Assembly: GCF_046244365.1 (NCBI RefSeq)
Contig: NZ_CP176395.1
Location: 5,270,001-5,334,000, forward strand
Origin: Paenibacillus_V sp046244365
GTDB lineage: Bacteria; Bacillota; Bacilli; Paenibacillales; NBRC-103111
Direction: 5' to 3'
Length of the DNA: 64,000 bases
In this document: positions 18,686 through 27,446 of the stretch, in pieces
How positions within the stretch are numbered: position 1 is the stretch's first letter
Layout: each line of letters begins with the position of its first letter
Position numbers and translations under genes: made by a program
Notes under the pieces: generated by a model
Seen by the model: the letters and a program-made list of their open reading frames with translations, nothing else
Told to the model about the DNA's origin: nothing
Databases searched by the model: none

Positions 18686-19447
18686 TCAAAACAACTCCTG
18701 CTGAACGTTCGTCAAATTGCCGAGAAAAGACCGCCGGTGCAGCGGACATGGACCATACCGCAAAATCGCTTCCCGGTGCAGCTTCGTCGCATAGCCTTTA
18801 TGAAGCGCGAGTCCGTATTCGGGAAACTGCATGTCCCACTGAAAACACATGCGGTCCCTCGTTACCTTGGCGACGATCGACGCGGCCGCGATCGACTGGC
18901 TCAGTGCATCCCCATGAATGACTGCAAGCTGCGGGATTCCGCTTTCCACTTTTTCGGCATCCACCAGCAAATAGCCGGGCTGCCGTTCAAGCTGTTCCAA
19001 CGCTATTTTCATCGCAAGCCGGGCGGCTTGCTTGATATTGATCCGGTCAATGGTCGTGCAATCGACTTTGCCGATTCCGATCGCAACCGCCTGATTTAGA
19101 ATCTGTTCATACAGCTGTTCCCGTTTTTTCTCCGATAGCTTTTTGGAATCGTTGATTTCCTCTATGATCAGTCCTTCAGGCAAAATGACGGCTGCCGCCA
19201 CCACATCCCCGAACAAACAGCCCCTGCCGACCTCGTCGATTCCCGCTATGTACGCAAATCCTTGACTCCACAAATCCTTTTCATATTCAAGCAGCGATTG
19301 CGGCTCGTTAGGCGCGCCATCCTCCCCGGATCCCTCGATGACGGAACGTTTGCGCGTTTCCCGTTTCCCTCTCGCGACCTCCGCTTCCTGCTTCTTTTGA
19401 TTCCGCTTCTTGCCGGTGCTTGCCGCTTCTGCCTCGTCCAAGTGCAT
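18686..19447 (-). CDS. rnhB: Ribonuclease HII, with altered glycine-rich motif
   Basis: RNase HII cuts RNA in RNA-DNA hybrids and removes misincorporated ribonucleotides. The 253 residues have a charged, Lys/Arg-rich N-terminal ~60 residues, then GIDEVGRG with catalytic D71 and E72 and a third Asp in LLVDAE (D163). The next segment reads GCLFGDVVAAAV instead of the usual GPLAGPVVAAAV, and KGYATKLH replaces KGYGTKEH. B. subtilis RnhB has a similar length but a different N-terminus. Catalytic acids are kept, so activity is likely. Confidence 0.9.
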   Translation of the reverse strand: MHLDEAEAASTGKKRNQKKQEAEVARGKRETRKRSVIEGSGEDGAPNEPQSLLEYEKDLWSQGFAYIAGIDEVGRGCLFGDVVAAAVILPEGLIIEEINDSKKLSEKKREQLYEQILNQAVAIGIGKVDCTTIDRINIKQAARLAMKIALEQLERQPGYLLVDAEKVESGIPQLAVIHGDALSQSIAAASIVAKVTRDRMCFQWDMQFPEYGLALHKGYATKLHREAILRYGPCPLHRRSFLGNLTNVQQELF

Positions 19448-19572
19448 ATCGTTTCATCCCTTCCCCTTTGCCCATTATACTGCATGCGGCTAATGCAGGC
19501 TATCGCGGAACCAAAAACGGCGCGGCAATCGCGTATGCGTCTGCAATCGATTATCCCTGTTTCCGGCAGCAC

Positions 19573-19613
19573 AAAAAAACGGCGATCCAACTGCATGCAG
19601 TTCGAACGCCGTT
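19573..19613 (-). terminator. Rho-independent terminator downstream of rbgA
   Basis: On the minus strand AACGGCG and CGCCGTT pair around an inner CTGCATGCAG palindrome, followed by TTTTTTT. Confidence 0.85.
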
Positions 19614-19651
19614 CCTCTTTTTGTTTTAGGAGTTACTTCAATTTCCGTCCC

Positions 19652-20512
19652 TTACGGACGCTCCATGCTGATTCGGCCAAGCATGTTCGTCCGAAGCTCG
19701 CGAAGAATGAGCGTCGACGTTTTGTCCAGATCGATCCGGCCTCCGCTTACGACACAGCCGCGGCGTCTGCCGATCGCTTCCATGACCTTGACGACCTCGT
19801 CCGCCTCCGAAACGTCTTCCGGGAGCTTTTCGAGCGAATACCGTTCGCGCAGCGCGTCCGGGTAATAGTGAGCCATATAGCGGACTACATAAAATGCGAC
19901 CTCGTCCACATGCAAAATCTCGTCCTTAATCGCTCCTGTCGCCGCCAAACGAAGTCCGACCATTTGGTCCTCGAACTTGGGCCATAAAATGCCGGGCGTA
20001 TCCAGCAGTTCCATCTCGGTTCCGACCTTGACCCACTGCTGCGCCTTCGTCACGCCAGGCTTGTCTCCCGTCGCTGCCGCTTTCTTGCCGGCAAGCCGGT
20101 TGATCAGCGTCGACTTGCCTACGTTCGGAATGCCGACGATTAACGCTCGAATCGCCCGCGGATTAATGCCTTTGCGGATTTGCGATTCGATCTTGGCCGA
20201 CATGAGCTTCTTGCAGCGCGGAATGATTTCCTTCACCTGATAGCCCGAGCTTGCGTCGATCGGAAGCGCTTCAAGCCCCTTCTCGGCAAAATAAGCGACC
20301 CATTCCGCCGTCGTTTGCGGATCGGCCATGTCCGATTTATTTAGCACGACCAGCCGCGGCTTGTTTCGCAATATTTCGTCTATCATCGGATTGCGGCTGG
20401 ATAACGGAACGCGCGCGTCGAGCAGCTCGATCACGACATCGATCAGCTTCAATTTTTCTTCGATTTGCCTTCTTGCTTTGGTCATATGGCCGGGAAACCA
20501 TTGTATTGTCAT
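19652..20512 (-). CDS. rbgA: Ribosome biogenesis GTPase RbgA (YlqF)
   Basis: RbgA is required for late assembly of the 50S subunit. The 286 residues show the circularly permuted GTPase order: G4 NKSD first (near residue 58), then G1 GIPNVGKST (near 127) and G3 DTPG (near 172), with an N-terminal IQWFPGHMTKARRQI signature and a C-terminal RNA-binding helical domain. It lies about 40 bp after lepB, upstream of rnhB as in B. subtilis. Confidence 0.97.
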   Translation of the reverse strand: MTIQWFPGHMTKARRQIEEKLKLIDVVIELLDARVPLSSRNPMIDEILRNKPRLVVLNKSDMADPQTTAEWVAYFAEKGLEALPIDASSGYQVKEIIPRCKKLMSAKIESQIRKGINPRAIRALIVGIPNVGKSTLINRLAGKKAAATGDKPGVTKAQQWVKVGTEMELLDTPGILWPKFEDQMVGLRLAATGAIKDEILHVDEVAFYVVRYMAHYYPDALRERYSLEKLPEDVSEADEVVKVMEAIGRRRGCVVSGGRIDLDKTSTLILRELRTNMLGRISMERP

Positions 20513-20555
20513 TCTACCACCCCATCCGGCCCGATTTCACTTAGCTGTCTGTCTT

Positions 20556-21125
20556 TTAATGCTTAACGAACCCCATTTTGCCTACCGGCCAGAACAGTAC
20601 GTCGGCTCTGCCGACAACTTCCTTATATTCGATGGAGCCGATCGCTCTGCTGTCTTGGCTGTTTAGACGGTTATCGCCCATCACGAAAACAGCCCCGTCC
20701 GGAACGGTCGTCTCCGGAAAGTCTTTATTGTACTTCTCCCCGTTTTTCTCGCGCTGCTCGATTTCCTCTTTGATGTACCACTCGTCCAGCAATTGGTCGT
20801 TGACGTACACCTTATTGTTGGAAATCTTCACCTTTTCGCCAGGGAGGGCAATGACTCTTTTTATGTAGTCTTTTCCTTGCGGCGCATGAAAGACGACCAC
20901 CTCGCCGCGATCCGGCTTGCGGAACGTATAGATGATTTTGTTGACGATCAGCCGTTCTCCGGTATGGAAGTTGGGCTGCATCGAGGGCCCTTCGACGACA
21001 TAAGTGGCAAAGATGAACCAGCGAATGAGAAACACTAGTCCAGCCGCAATCAAAATCGCTTTTATCCATTCCCACGCTTCGCTTTTCAACTCGTTCTTCG
21101 GACTGACCGCTTGTTCCTCTTCCAT
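20556..21125 (-). CDS. lepB: Signal peptidase I
   Basis: Signal peptidase I removes signal peptides from secreted proteins at the outer face of the membrane. The 189 residues have one N-terminal transmembrane helix (AILIAAGLVFLIRWFIFATY, about 24-43), the catalytic Ser in EGPSMQPN and the catalytic Lys in YIKRVIALPG, and the box MGDNRLNSQDSR. ATG at 21125 follows GGAAGGTG. It lies between rplS and rbgA as in B. subtilis. Confidence 0.96.
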   Translation of the reverse strand: MEEEQAVSPKNELKSEAWEWIKAILIAAGLVFLIRWFIFATYVVEGPSMQPNFHTGERLIVNKIIYTFRKPDRGEVVVFHAPQGKDYIKRVIALPGEKVKISNNKVYVNDQLLDEWYIKEEIEQREKNGEKYNKDFPETTVPDGAVFVMGDNRLNSQDSRAIGSIEYKEVVGRADVLFWPVGKMGFVKH

Positions 21126-21189
21126 CGCAGCACCTTCCTTCCTCTTGTATGATAGCCAGCATTCGGTATCCAAATACGTCTCAACATAA

Positions 21190-21216
21190 CGAAAAGAGGC
21201 TTGTTGTGCAAGCCTC
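21190..21216 (-). terminator. Terminator after rplS
   Basis: GAGGCTTG and CAAGCCTC form a perfect 8 bp stem followed by TTTT on the minus strand, 9 bp past the rplS stop. It closes the rpsP-rplS unit before lepB. Confidence 0.85.
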
Positions 21217-21224
21217 CCCTCATC

Positions 21225-21566
21225 TTAACGGATCTCTTGAATTCTTGCTGCTTTACCGCGCAGACCGCGCAGGTAGTAAAGTTTCGCACGACGGACTTTA
21301 CCGCGGCGAGCCACTTCGATCTTATCGATTTTCGGCGAGTTAAGCGGGAACGTTCTTTCCACGCCAACGCCGTAGGAGATTTTACGAACGGTAAACGTTT
21401 CGCTGATCCCGCCGCCGCGACGTTTGATAACAACGCCTTCGAACAGCTGGATCCGTTCGCGGGAACCCTCGATAACCTTAACGTGAACTTTCAGCGTGTC
21501 GCCGGGACGAAAATTAGGAAGGTCTTGGCGAAGCTGTTCTTTCGTAATTTCTTGAATCAAGTTCAT
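21225..21566 (-). CDS. rplS: Ribosomal protein L19
   Basis: L19 sits at the 30S-50S interface. The 113 residues contain LPNFRPGDTLKVHVKVIEGS and the C-terminal ARRGKVRRAKLYYLRGLRGK. ATG at 21566 is preceded by GGAGGAAA. It is the last gene of the conserved rpsP-khpA-rimM-trmD-rplS order. Confidence 0.98.
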   Translation of the reverse strand: MNLIQEITKEQLRQDLPNFRPGDTLKVHVKVIEGSRERIQLFEGVVIKRRGGGISETFTVRKISYGVGVERTFPLNSPKIDKIEVARRGKVRRAKLYYLRGLRGKAARIQEIR

Positions 21567-21727
21567 GTGATTTCCTCCTTCCACTCAGGTGTTCGTGCGC
21601 TCTATCCTTATTTTACCAATAAGACAGCGTAGCGGACCACCAGATTCAGCACAACATCGTTCATCTTACCATACTGGGCCTAGAAATACAACACCGGTAC
21701 GCATACTTTTTGTACAAACCGGCCACG

Positions 21728-22675
21728 TCAAGTTTGCTTGCCGTTGCCCGCCTCAGCGGAATTCCCTTCGGTAGCAGCCGCTTTGCTCGCTTGGGACTCT
21801 TGTTTAAGCTGCTCCAGCCAGAGTCGGTCCTGTTTAGTAAGCTCTTGCTTCATTTGCGCAAGCAGCTCCGGACGGCGGCGCCACGTTCGTTCCAGAGACT
21901 GGCGGCGGCGCCATTTATCGATGTTCTCATGATGACCCGAAATCAGCACGTCCGGCACGTCCCATCCGCGAAAGCTGGCAGGCCGCGTATAGTGCGGGTA
22001 TTCCAGCAGACCGGTGCTGAAGGAATCGGTCACGGCCGAATTTTCGTTGCCAAGCACGCCGGGAAGCAAGCGCACGACGCTATCGATGACAACCATGGCC
22101 GGCAGTTCGCCGCCCGTCAGGACGTAATCGCCGATCGACAGCTCGTCGGTGACGAGGTACTGCCGAATCCGCTCGTCATAGCCTTCGTAATGGCCGCAAA
22201 CGAAAATGAGACGATCTTCCTTGGACAACTCTTCGGCTTTTTTCTGCGTGAACGTCTCTCCCTGCGGGCACATCAGGATGACCCGCGGAGGCTTTCCTGC
22301 GCCCGTCGAGGATCCATGTCCGCTCATCGTATCGGCCAGTTCCGCATCGGTTTGGGTTACGGACGCTTCCTTGGCTGTACGCTCGGCCGATGTACCCGTA
22401 TGTATGTCTGACCCGTTTCCGAATTCCGGCGCGCTGCTGCCATCCTCTGCCGCAAGATGCTCGACCGCCGCGAAAATCGGCTCCGGCTTGAGCACCATGC
22501 CGCCCCCGCCGCCGTAAGGATAATCATCCACCGTATTGTGCTTATTGTTCGCGAAGAGCCGGAAATTGACCGCATTCAGCGATACGATTCCTTTATCCCT
22601 CGCCTTGCCCAGGATGCTCGCCTGAAAGACGCCCTCGAACATTTCGGGAAACAACGTGAGAACATCGATCTTCAT
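21728..22675 (-). CDS. trmD: tRNA (guanine37-N1)-methyltransferase TrmD with a large insertion
   Basis: TrmD methylates G37 of tRNAs that read CNN codons and prevents +1 frameshifts. The 315 residues are about 70 longer than usual. Family segments are present: DYPYGGGGGMVLKPEP, ILMCPQGETFTQKKAEEL, the trefoil-knot core GHYEGYDERI and IGDYVLTGGELP. The extra length is a Ser/Thr/Gly-rich insertion at about residues 76-128 between two core strands and a polar C-terminal tail (last ~25 residues). It overlaps rimM by 4 bases. Confidence 0.95.
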   Translation of the reverse strand: MKIDVLTLFPEMFEGVFQASILGKARDKGIVSLNAVNFRLFANNKHNTVDDYPYGGGGGMVLKPEPIFAAVEHLAAEDGSSAPEFGNGSDIHTGTSAERTAKEASVTQTDAELADTMSGHGSSTGAGKPPRVILMCPQGETFTQKKAEELSKEDRLIFVCGHYEGYDERIRQYLVTDELSIGDYVLTGGELPAMVVIDSVVRLLPGVLGNENSAVTDSFSTGLLEYPHYTRPASFRGWDVPDVLISGHHENIDKWRRRQSLERTWRRRPELLAQMKQELTKQDRLWLEQLKQESQASKAAATEGNSAEAGNGKQT

Positions 22676-23196
22676 TCGTCCATCATGCCTTCCAGAAGCC
22701 GGATCGTAATCAGCTTTTGCTCCACATCGACATGCAGCAGCACGTCATCGATTACGGGTACGAGCACGGGCTTACCCTTTTCCCGTCCGACTACCCATAC
22801 ATCGTTAGCGCCGGTCGTCAATATTTCCGTAACCGTGCCGATTTCCCGGCCTTCCTCCGACACCACGCGGCATCCGACGATCTCGTGATAATAGTACTCG
22901 TCTTCTTCAAGCTCGACCAGATGCTCGTCCGTCACCTTGATGTCCCAGCCTTTGAATTTTTCCACTTCATTAATATGTTGATAGCCGGAAAGCTTCAGAA
23001 TGTACACGTTTTTATGCTGGCGTCCGGATTCCACGACGACCTCCTGAGTGCCGCGCGTAGCCGAATCGACCAGCAGCAGCTGACTGCCTTTGGCAAAACG
23101 GACATCGGGAAAATCGGTAGACGAGATGACTTTAAGCTCGCCCCGGATTCCATGAGTGTTGACGACTTTCCCTACATTGTAAAGCTTTTCGCTCAT
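22672..23196 (-). CDS. rimM: 16S rRNA processing protein RimM
   Basis: RimM binds S19 and helps mature the 30S head. The 174 residues have the N-terminal barrel (YNVGKVVNTHGIRGELKVIS) and the C-terminal PRC-barrel (DEYYYHEIVGCRVVSEEG; VLVPVIDDVLLHVDVEQKLI). GGGGGG precedes the ATG at 23196. Stop and trmD start overlap (ATGA), so the two are coupled. Confidence 0.97.
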   Translation of the reverse strand: MSEKLYNVGKVVNTHGIRGELKVISSTDFPDVRFAKGSQLLLVDSATRGTQEVVVESGRQHKNVYILKLSGYQHINEVEKFKGWDIKVTDEHLVELEEDEYYYHEIVGCRVVSEEGREIGTVTEILTTGANDVWVVGREKGKPVLVPVIDDVLLHVDVEQKLITIRLLEGMMDE

Positions 23197-23210
23197 ACTA
23201 GCCCCCCATT

Positions 23211-23378
23211 ATGCTTGTTGTTGGTACATCGCCCAGAGCGGAAGTCCTGCGCATGGAAGCCGAATCCGGCAAACACCGCAGCCCTCGTTTCTATGGCAAA
23301 AAGGGCGGGAATCCCCCACCCCAGCTGCAACTGTATGAACTCAAAGAGATCGTTCAAAAACGTTTGAACCTTGATTAA
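23211..23378 (+). CDS. Possible small protein antisense to the khpA-rimM gap
   Basis: The 177 bp gap between khpA and rimM is where B. subtilis has ylqD. No minus-strand gene is visible, but the plus strand holds an intact 55-codon frame starting MLVVGTSPRAEVLRM and ending QKRLNLD, with a balanced amino-acid mix. There is no ribosome binding site before the first ATG and a second ATG at codon 15 has only a weak one. It may be chance. Confidence 0.22.
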   Translation: MLVVGTSPRAEVLRMEAESGKHRSPRFYGKKGGNPPPQLQLYELKEIVQKRLNLD

Positions 23379-23605
23379 GAGACGATTTCTACGGAAACGC
23401 GTTTCGTCTCCTTTACGGCCGCCGACGTGACGACCGTACGCAGCGCCTTGGCGATTCTGCCTTGCTTCCCGATGACCTTGCCTACATCCGAAGGATGCAC
23501 GGACAGTTCAAACGTGATTTCGTGCTCTTTCTCCACGGCTTTGACGGATACGCTTTCCGGATAATCGACCAACGCCTTCGCGATAACGGTTATCAAATCT
23601 CTCAT
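23375..23605 (-). CDS. khpA: KH-domain RNA-binding protein KhpA (YlqC)
   Basis: KhpA is a small single-KH RNA-binding protein that pairs with KhpB/Jag and affects cell elongation in streptococci. The 76 residues contain the GxxG loop in KVIGKQGRIAKALR and the family N-terminus MRDLITVIAKALVDYPESV. GGGAGGTC precedes the ATG. It lies between rpsP and rimM in the usual order. Confidence 0.95.
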   Translation of the reverse strand: MRDLITVIAKALVDYPESVSVKAVEKEHEITFELSVHPSDVGKVIGKQGRIAKALRTVVTSAAVKETKRVSVEIVS

Positions 23606-23663
23606 AATGACCTCCCATGCAGAAACGGTTTGTCCGAACGCTCGGCAGCCGTTACCCGTTGAA

Positions 23664-23699
23664 ATACCGAAAAAACGGCTTTACAGCCGCTTTCGGTAT
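23664..23699 (-). terminator. Terminator-like hairpin between rpsP and khpA
   Basis: On the minus strand GCGGCT-GTAA-AGCCGT is followed by TTTTT, inside a longer ATACCGAAA/TTTCGGTAT pairing. Being inside the operon it may act as a partial attenuator or processing site. Confidence 0.6.
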
Positions 23700-23711
23700 C
23701 TAACATGCAGA

Positions 23712-23984
23712 TTACTTCTGCTGTTTGAGCTCATGCAGTTTTGTCATGATGCCGGCTTTGCTGAACAGACTGCGTACAGTATCCGATGCTTGCGCGCCGG
23801 TTTGCAGCCATTTGAGTGCAGCTTCTTCATCAATCTTAACCGTCGCAGGTTGCGTCAGCGGATTGTAATAGCCGATCTCTTCGATAAAACGTCCGTCACG
23901 CGGAGAGCGGGAATCGGAAACGACCAAGCGGTAAAATGGAGCTTTGTGAGCGCCCATACGCTTCAAACGAATGCGAGTTGCCAT
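23712..23984 (-). CDS. rpsP: Ribosomal protein S16
   Basis: S16 is an early-assembling 30S protein. The 90 residues match the family start (MATRIRLKRMGAHKAPFYRL) and the VVSDSRSPRDGRFIEEIGYY segment. AAGGAGGTG precedes the ATG. It follows ffh, as in B. subtilis. Confidence 0.98.
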   Translation of the reverse strand: MATRIRLKRMGAHKAPFYRLVVSDSRSPRDGRFIEEIGYYNPLTQPATVKIDEEAALKWLQTGAQASDTVRSLFSKAGIMTKLHELKQQK

Positions 23985-24035
23985 TAGTTTTCACCTCCTT
24001 ACAAGAATTCATCCTTCACATTACGAAACGTCCAA

Positions 24036-25418
24036 TCAGCGGAACGGGAATTTCATGCCTTTGCCGAACTTGCCCTTCAGGCCTTTCATCGCCTTGGCGC
24101 CGCCCGGCCCTCCCGGACCCATCATGCCGGAAAACTGCTTCATCATCTTGCGCATATCTTCGAACTGCTTGATCAGACGGTTTACGTCCTGCAGCGTCGT
24201 TCCGCTTCCGGCAGCGATCCGGTTGCGCCGCTTCAGGTTGATGATCTCCGGCTTGCGTTTCTCTTCCGTAGTCATCGAATGAATGATCGCCGTCACGCGT
24301 CCCATCTGCTTGTCGTCGACCTTGAGATCGCCCATTCCCTTCATCTTGTTCATGCCGGGAATCATTTCAAGCAGCTGGTCAAGCGGTCCGAGCTTCTTCA
24401 TCTGCTCCATTTGATCGAGAAAATCCTCGAAGGTGAATTCGGCGTTGCGCATTTTGCGCTCCATCTCTTTCGCCTTGTCCGCATCGATATTGGTTTGCGC
24501 CTTCTCGATCAGGGACAGCATGTCGCCCATACCGAGAATCCGCGAAGCCATCCGATCCGGATAAAAGGGCTCGAGCGCATCCGTCTTCTCGCCGACGCCG
24601 ACAAATTTGATCGGACAGCCGGTAACCGCCCTGACCGACAATGCCGCGCCGCCCCGGGTATCGTTATCCAGCTTCGTCAGCACGACGCCCGTGATCGTCA
24701 ATTGCTTGTGGAAGCTGTCCGCAACGTTAACCGCTTCTTGCCCCGTCATGGCATCGACGACCAGCAAAATCTCGTGAGGACTGAGCGTCTCGTTGATTTG
24801 CTTCAGCTCATCCATCAGCTGTTCATCGATATGTAACCGTCCCGCCGTATCGACAAGCACGTAATCATTGCCGTTATCCTTCGCGTGCTGAAGGCCCGCT
24901 TTGGCGATTTCGACGGGATTCACTTGATCCCCGAGCGTAAATACGGGAGCTTGAATCTGCTCGCCAAGCACCTGCAGCTGTTTGATGGCCGCCGGACGAT
25001 AAATGTCGCAGGCTACGAGCAGCGGGCGATGGTTCTGCTTCTGAAGCAGCTTCGCCAGCTTCGCGGTCAGCGTCGTTTTACCGGCGCCTTGGAGACCGAC
25101 CATCAGCACCACGGTTGGGGGCTTGTTCGCTTTTGCAAGCTTGCTTTGCGTGCCGCCCATCAGTTCCGTCAATTCTTTGTTAACGATATCCACGACGACC
25201 ATGCCGGGCGTAAAGCTTTTGAGCACTTCCTGGCCGATCGCGCGCTCTTTGATTTTGGCGATAAAGTCTTTGACGACTTTGAAGTTGACGTCCGCCTCAA
25301 GCAGCGCAAGCCGTACTTCGCGCAGCGCCTCGTTCACATCGTCTTCGCTTAGCTTGCCTTTGCCGCGCAGCTTGCCGAACACGTTCTGCAGCCTGCTGGC
25401 CAACCCTTCGAATGCCAT
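24036..25418 (-). CDS. ffh: Signal recognition particle GTPase Ffh
   Basis: Ffh binds 4.5S/6S RNA and signal sequences of membrane proteins. The 460 residues contain the N domain, the G domain with GLQGAGKTT (near 105) and DTAGR, and a methionine-rich M domain in the last ~150 residues with the RNA-binding GSGTTLQDVNRLIKQFEDM segment. ATG at 25418 follows GGAGGTG. It is 28 bp downstream of ylxM. Confidence 0.98.
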   Translation of the reverse strand: MAFEGLASRLQNVFGKLRGKGKLSEDDVNEALREVRLALLEADVNFKVVKDFIAKIKERAIGQEVLKSFTPGMVVVDIVNKELTELMGGTQSKLAKANKPPTVVLMVGLQGAGKTTLTAKLAKLLQKQNHRPLLVACDIYRPAAIKQLQVLGEQIQAPVFTLGDQVNPVEIAKAGLQHAKDNGNDYVLVDTAGRLHIDEQLMDELKQINETLSPHEILLVVDAMTGQEAVNVADSFHKQLTITGVVLTKLDNDTRGGAALSVRAVTGCPIKFVGVGEKTDALEPFYPDRMASRILGMGDMLSLIEKAQTNIDADKAKEMERKMRNAEFTFEDFLDQMEQMKKLGPLDQLLEMIPGMNKMKGMGDLKVDDKQMGRVTAIIHSMTTEEKRKPEIINLKRRNRIAAGSGTTLQDVNRLIKQFEDMRKMMKQFSGMMGPGGPGGAKAMKGLKGKFGKGMKFPFR

Positions 25419-25446
25419 TCGCACTCACCTCCAACGTCATTCATTC

Positions 25447-25815
25447 CTAATCGATCTGCCGCAGCGTCGCAAGCAGCCGTTTCATCTGCGTTAACGCTTG
25501 CTCGTTCCGGTTTTGGCCGTCCCCTGCCATTTGAAGCAAGGCTTCCATCTCGGCCGCACACTGTAATCTGCGCTCGTGCTTAGCCAGAAGCTGCAGCTTG
25601 CTTTCGTAATCCTCGAGCGCCTGAGCGGCGCGTTTAATATGCTCGTAAACCGCTTGTCTGCTTATATCGTATTCCGCCGCAATTTCCCCGAGCGAGAAGT
25701 CGTCGTGAAAGTGGCAGGACAAAAACGTCTTCTGCTTGTCCGTGAGCAGCTGCTCATAGAAATCAAATAGCAGGTTAATCCGATTCGTCTTCGCCAGCAC
25801 GTTCGATTCCTGCAT
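25447..25815 (-). CDS. ylxM: YlxM family helix-turn-helix protein, SRP-associated
   Basis: YlxM proteins (UPF0122) modulate the SRP pathway and are encoded just before ffh. The 122 residues contain a sigma-70 region-4-like helix-turn-helix (FSLGEIAAEYDISRQAVYEH) after LLTDKQKTFLSCHFHDD. ATG at 25815 has a strong GGGGGAGGTGG before it. The spacing to ffh suggests coupled expression. Confidence 0.95.
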   Translation of the reverse strand: MQESNVLAKTNRINLLFDFYEQLLTDKQKTFLSCHFHDDFSLGEIAAEYDISRQAVYEHIKRAAQALEDYESKLQLLAKHERRLQCAAEMEALLQMAGDGQNRNEQALTQMKRLLATLRQID

Positions 25816-26022
25816 GGCGCTCCACCTCCCCCTACGGCATTTGCCCGTCAAGGAAAAAACCTTTACATCAACAGTCCTTATCATACTCGAGCTGCATTTG
25901 GTTGTCAAGTATTTTACCTTGTCAGAAAAACGCACCGTTTTTCGCGGCGTTTCGCTTGTGCGGGACTTCCCGGTCTAGGGCTTTGATATAGGGAAAGCGG
26001 CCCATTGCGGACCGCCGTTTCT

Positions 26023-27012
26023 TTACTCTTGTTCTTTTTCCTCGGAGATCAGTCCCGCGAAAAGCGCATGCACGAACTGCTCGGAATCGAATTGCTGCAG
26101 ATCGTCCATCTTCTCCCCAAGGCCGACGAACTTGACCGGTATGTTCAGCTCCTGCCGGATCGCAATGACGATGCCGCCCTTCGCCGTGCTGTCGAGCTTC
26201 GTCAGAACGATTCCCGTCAGTCCGGTTTTCTCATCAAAAAGCTTCGCCTGCTGCAGCGCGTTCTGGCCTGTCGTCGCATCAAGCACCAGCAGCACCTCAT
26301 GCGGCGCATCCGGCACCTCGCGGCGGATTACGCGGTATATTTTGTTCAGCTCTTCCATCAAGTTCACTTTATTCTGCAAACGTCCCGCCGTATCGCAAAG
26401 CAGCACATCGACGCCGCGCTGTTTGGCGGCATGAACCGCATCGAACATGACAGCCGCCGGGTCGGAGCCCGCCTGCTGGCGGATGACGTCGACGCCCACT
26501 CGCTGCCCCCATACTTCCAGCTGCTCGATTGCTCCTGCACGGAACGTATCGCCTGCGGCAAGCAGCACCTTTTTGCCCTGCTGCTTGAAGCGGTGCGCCA
26601 TTTTGCCGATCGTCGTTGTCTTGCCTACGCCGTTGACGCCCACGAACAGCAAAATCGCAAGCCCCGATTCCGGCAGTTTAAGCGAAGTGTCTTCCTCGCT
26701 CTTGAGCAGGCCGACAAGCTTTTCCGACAAAATCGGCTGAAGCTCGGACGCTTCTTCGATTTTGCGTTTGCGCACTTCCACGCGCAGCTCCTCGATCAGC
26801 TTCATTACCGTCCCCACGCCCACATCGGCGCCGATCAAAATCTCCTCGAGCTCCTCGTAGAACTCCTCGTCGATTTTTTTGCGGCGCATGATCAGGTCGC
26901 CGACCTTCTCGACGAACGCATCCCGCGTTTTGCTGAGACCGTCTTTAAATATATTCGTGACCGCCTCCGTCTTGGTGGCGATGCTCTCCTTTAACCGTTT
27001 AAAAAAACTCAT
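26023..27012 (-). CDS. ftsY: SRP receptor FtsY
   Basis: FtsY is the membrane-associated receptor that docks SRP-ribosome complexes. The 329 residues show the NG domain only, with a short N-terminal helix (SFFKRLKESIATK) in place of the long acidic A domain, as is common in Gram-positives. GVNGVGKTTTIGKMA (near 110), DTAGR and TKLDSTAKGG are present. AGGAGG precedes the ATG. Confidence 0.98.
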   Translation of the reverse strand: MSFFKRLKESIATKTEAVTNIFKDGLSKTRDAFVEKVGDLIMRRKKIDEEFYEELEEILIGADVGVGTVMKLIEELRVEVRKRKIEEASELQPILSEKLVGLLKSEEDTSLKLPESGLAILLFVGVNGVGKTTTIGKMAHRFKQQGKKVLLAAGDTFRAGAIEQLEVWGQRVGVDVIRQQAGSDPAAVMFDAVHAAKQRGVDVLLCDTAGRLQNKVNLMEELNKIYRVIRREVPDAPHEVLLVLDATTGQNALQQAKLFDEKTGLTGIVLTKLDSTAKGGIVIAIRQELNIPVKFVGLGEKMDDLQQFDSEQFVHALFAGLISEEKEQE

Positions 27013-27446
27013 CGTATCCTCCTAAACCAGTTCAAATGTGACGTCATGCTTTGGATCTTATAAGTCTTTAAGGTCTTCTATTTTGACAAAAACGCCGTTT
27101 ATCTCCAGATTAAGAGCCTCTAGAGGCTCTTAATGGCATCAATCAAGGAGAAATATCGGATAACTGCTCATATAGCAGTCGTTTGAGGCTTTTATTTTAT
27201 CAAAGTATTTCATTTTCATCAAAATAGGAGACCTTAGGGACTCTTATTGACCGCTTGTTACTCTTTTCCTAACCCGTACTGCCGTGTCACATGCTGTTGC
27301 TCTAAGTCTGCAGCCAAACCTTACTGCTTTCGCATGCCGAGCTTAAGAGGTCTTCATCGCCAAGCACTTGGCGCAGCAACCGAGCCTAACCTCATATAGC
27401 CGGCATCAGAAAAGCTAGCCGCTTCTCCATCACGACGCAACTGCAG
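27013..27446. other. Non-coding gap between smc and ftsY with a perfect 24-bp palindrome
   Basis: No gene is visible. Positions 27110-27133 form a perfect 24-base palindrome with arms TTAAGAGCCTCT and AGAGGCTCTTAA. Nearby are an ACTGCT/AGCAGT hairpin (27155-27172) and a GCCAAG/CTTGGC hairpin near 27360. smc and ftsY are usually close neighbours, so a gap of this size is notable. Confidence 0.6.

Noticed and set aside
22717..23367. 216-codon plus-strand frame opposite rimM
   Set aside because: Antisense shadow of rimM and its upstream gap; the only plus-strand frame worth noting there is the separate 55-codon one.
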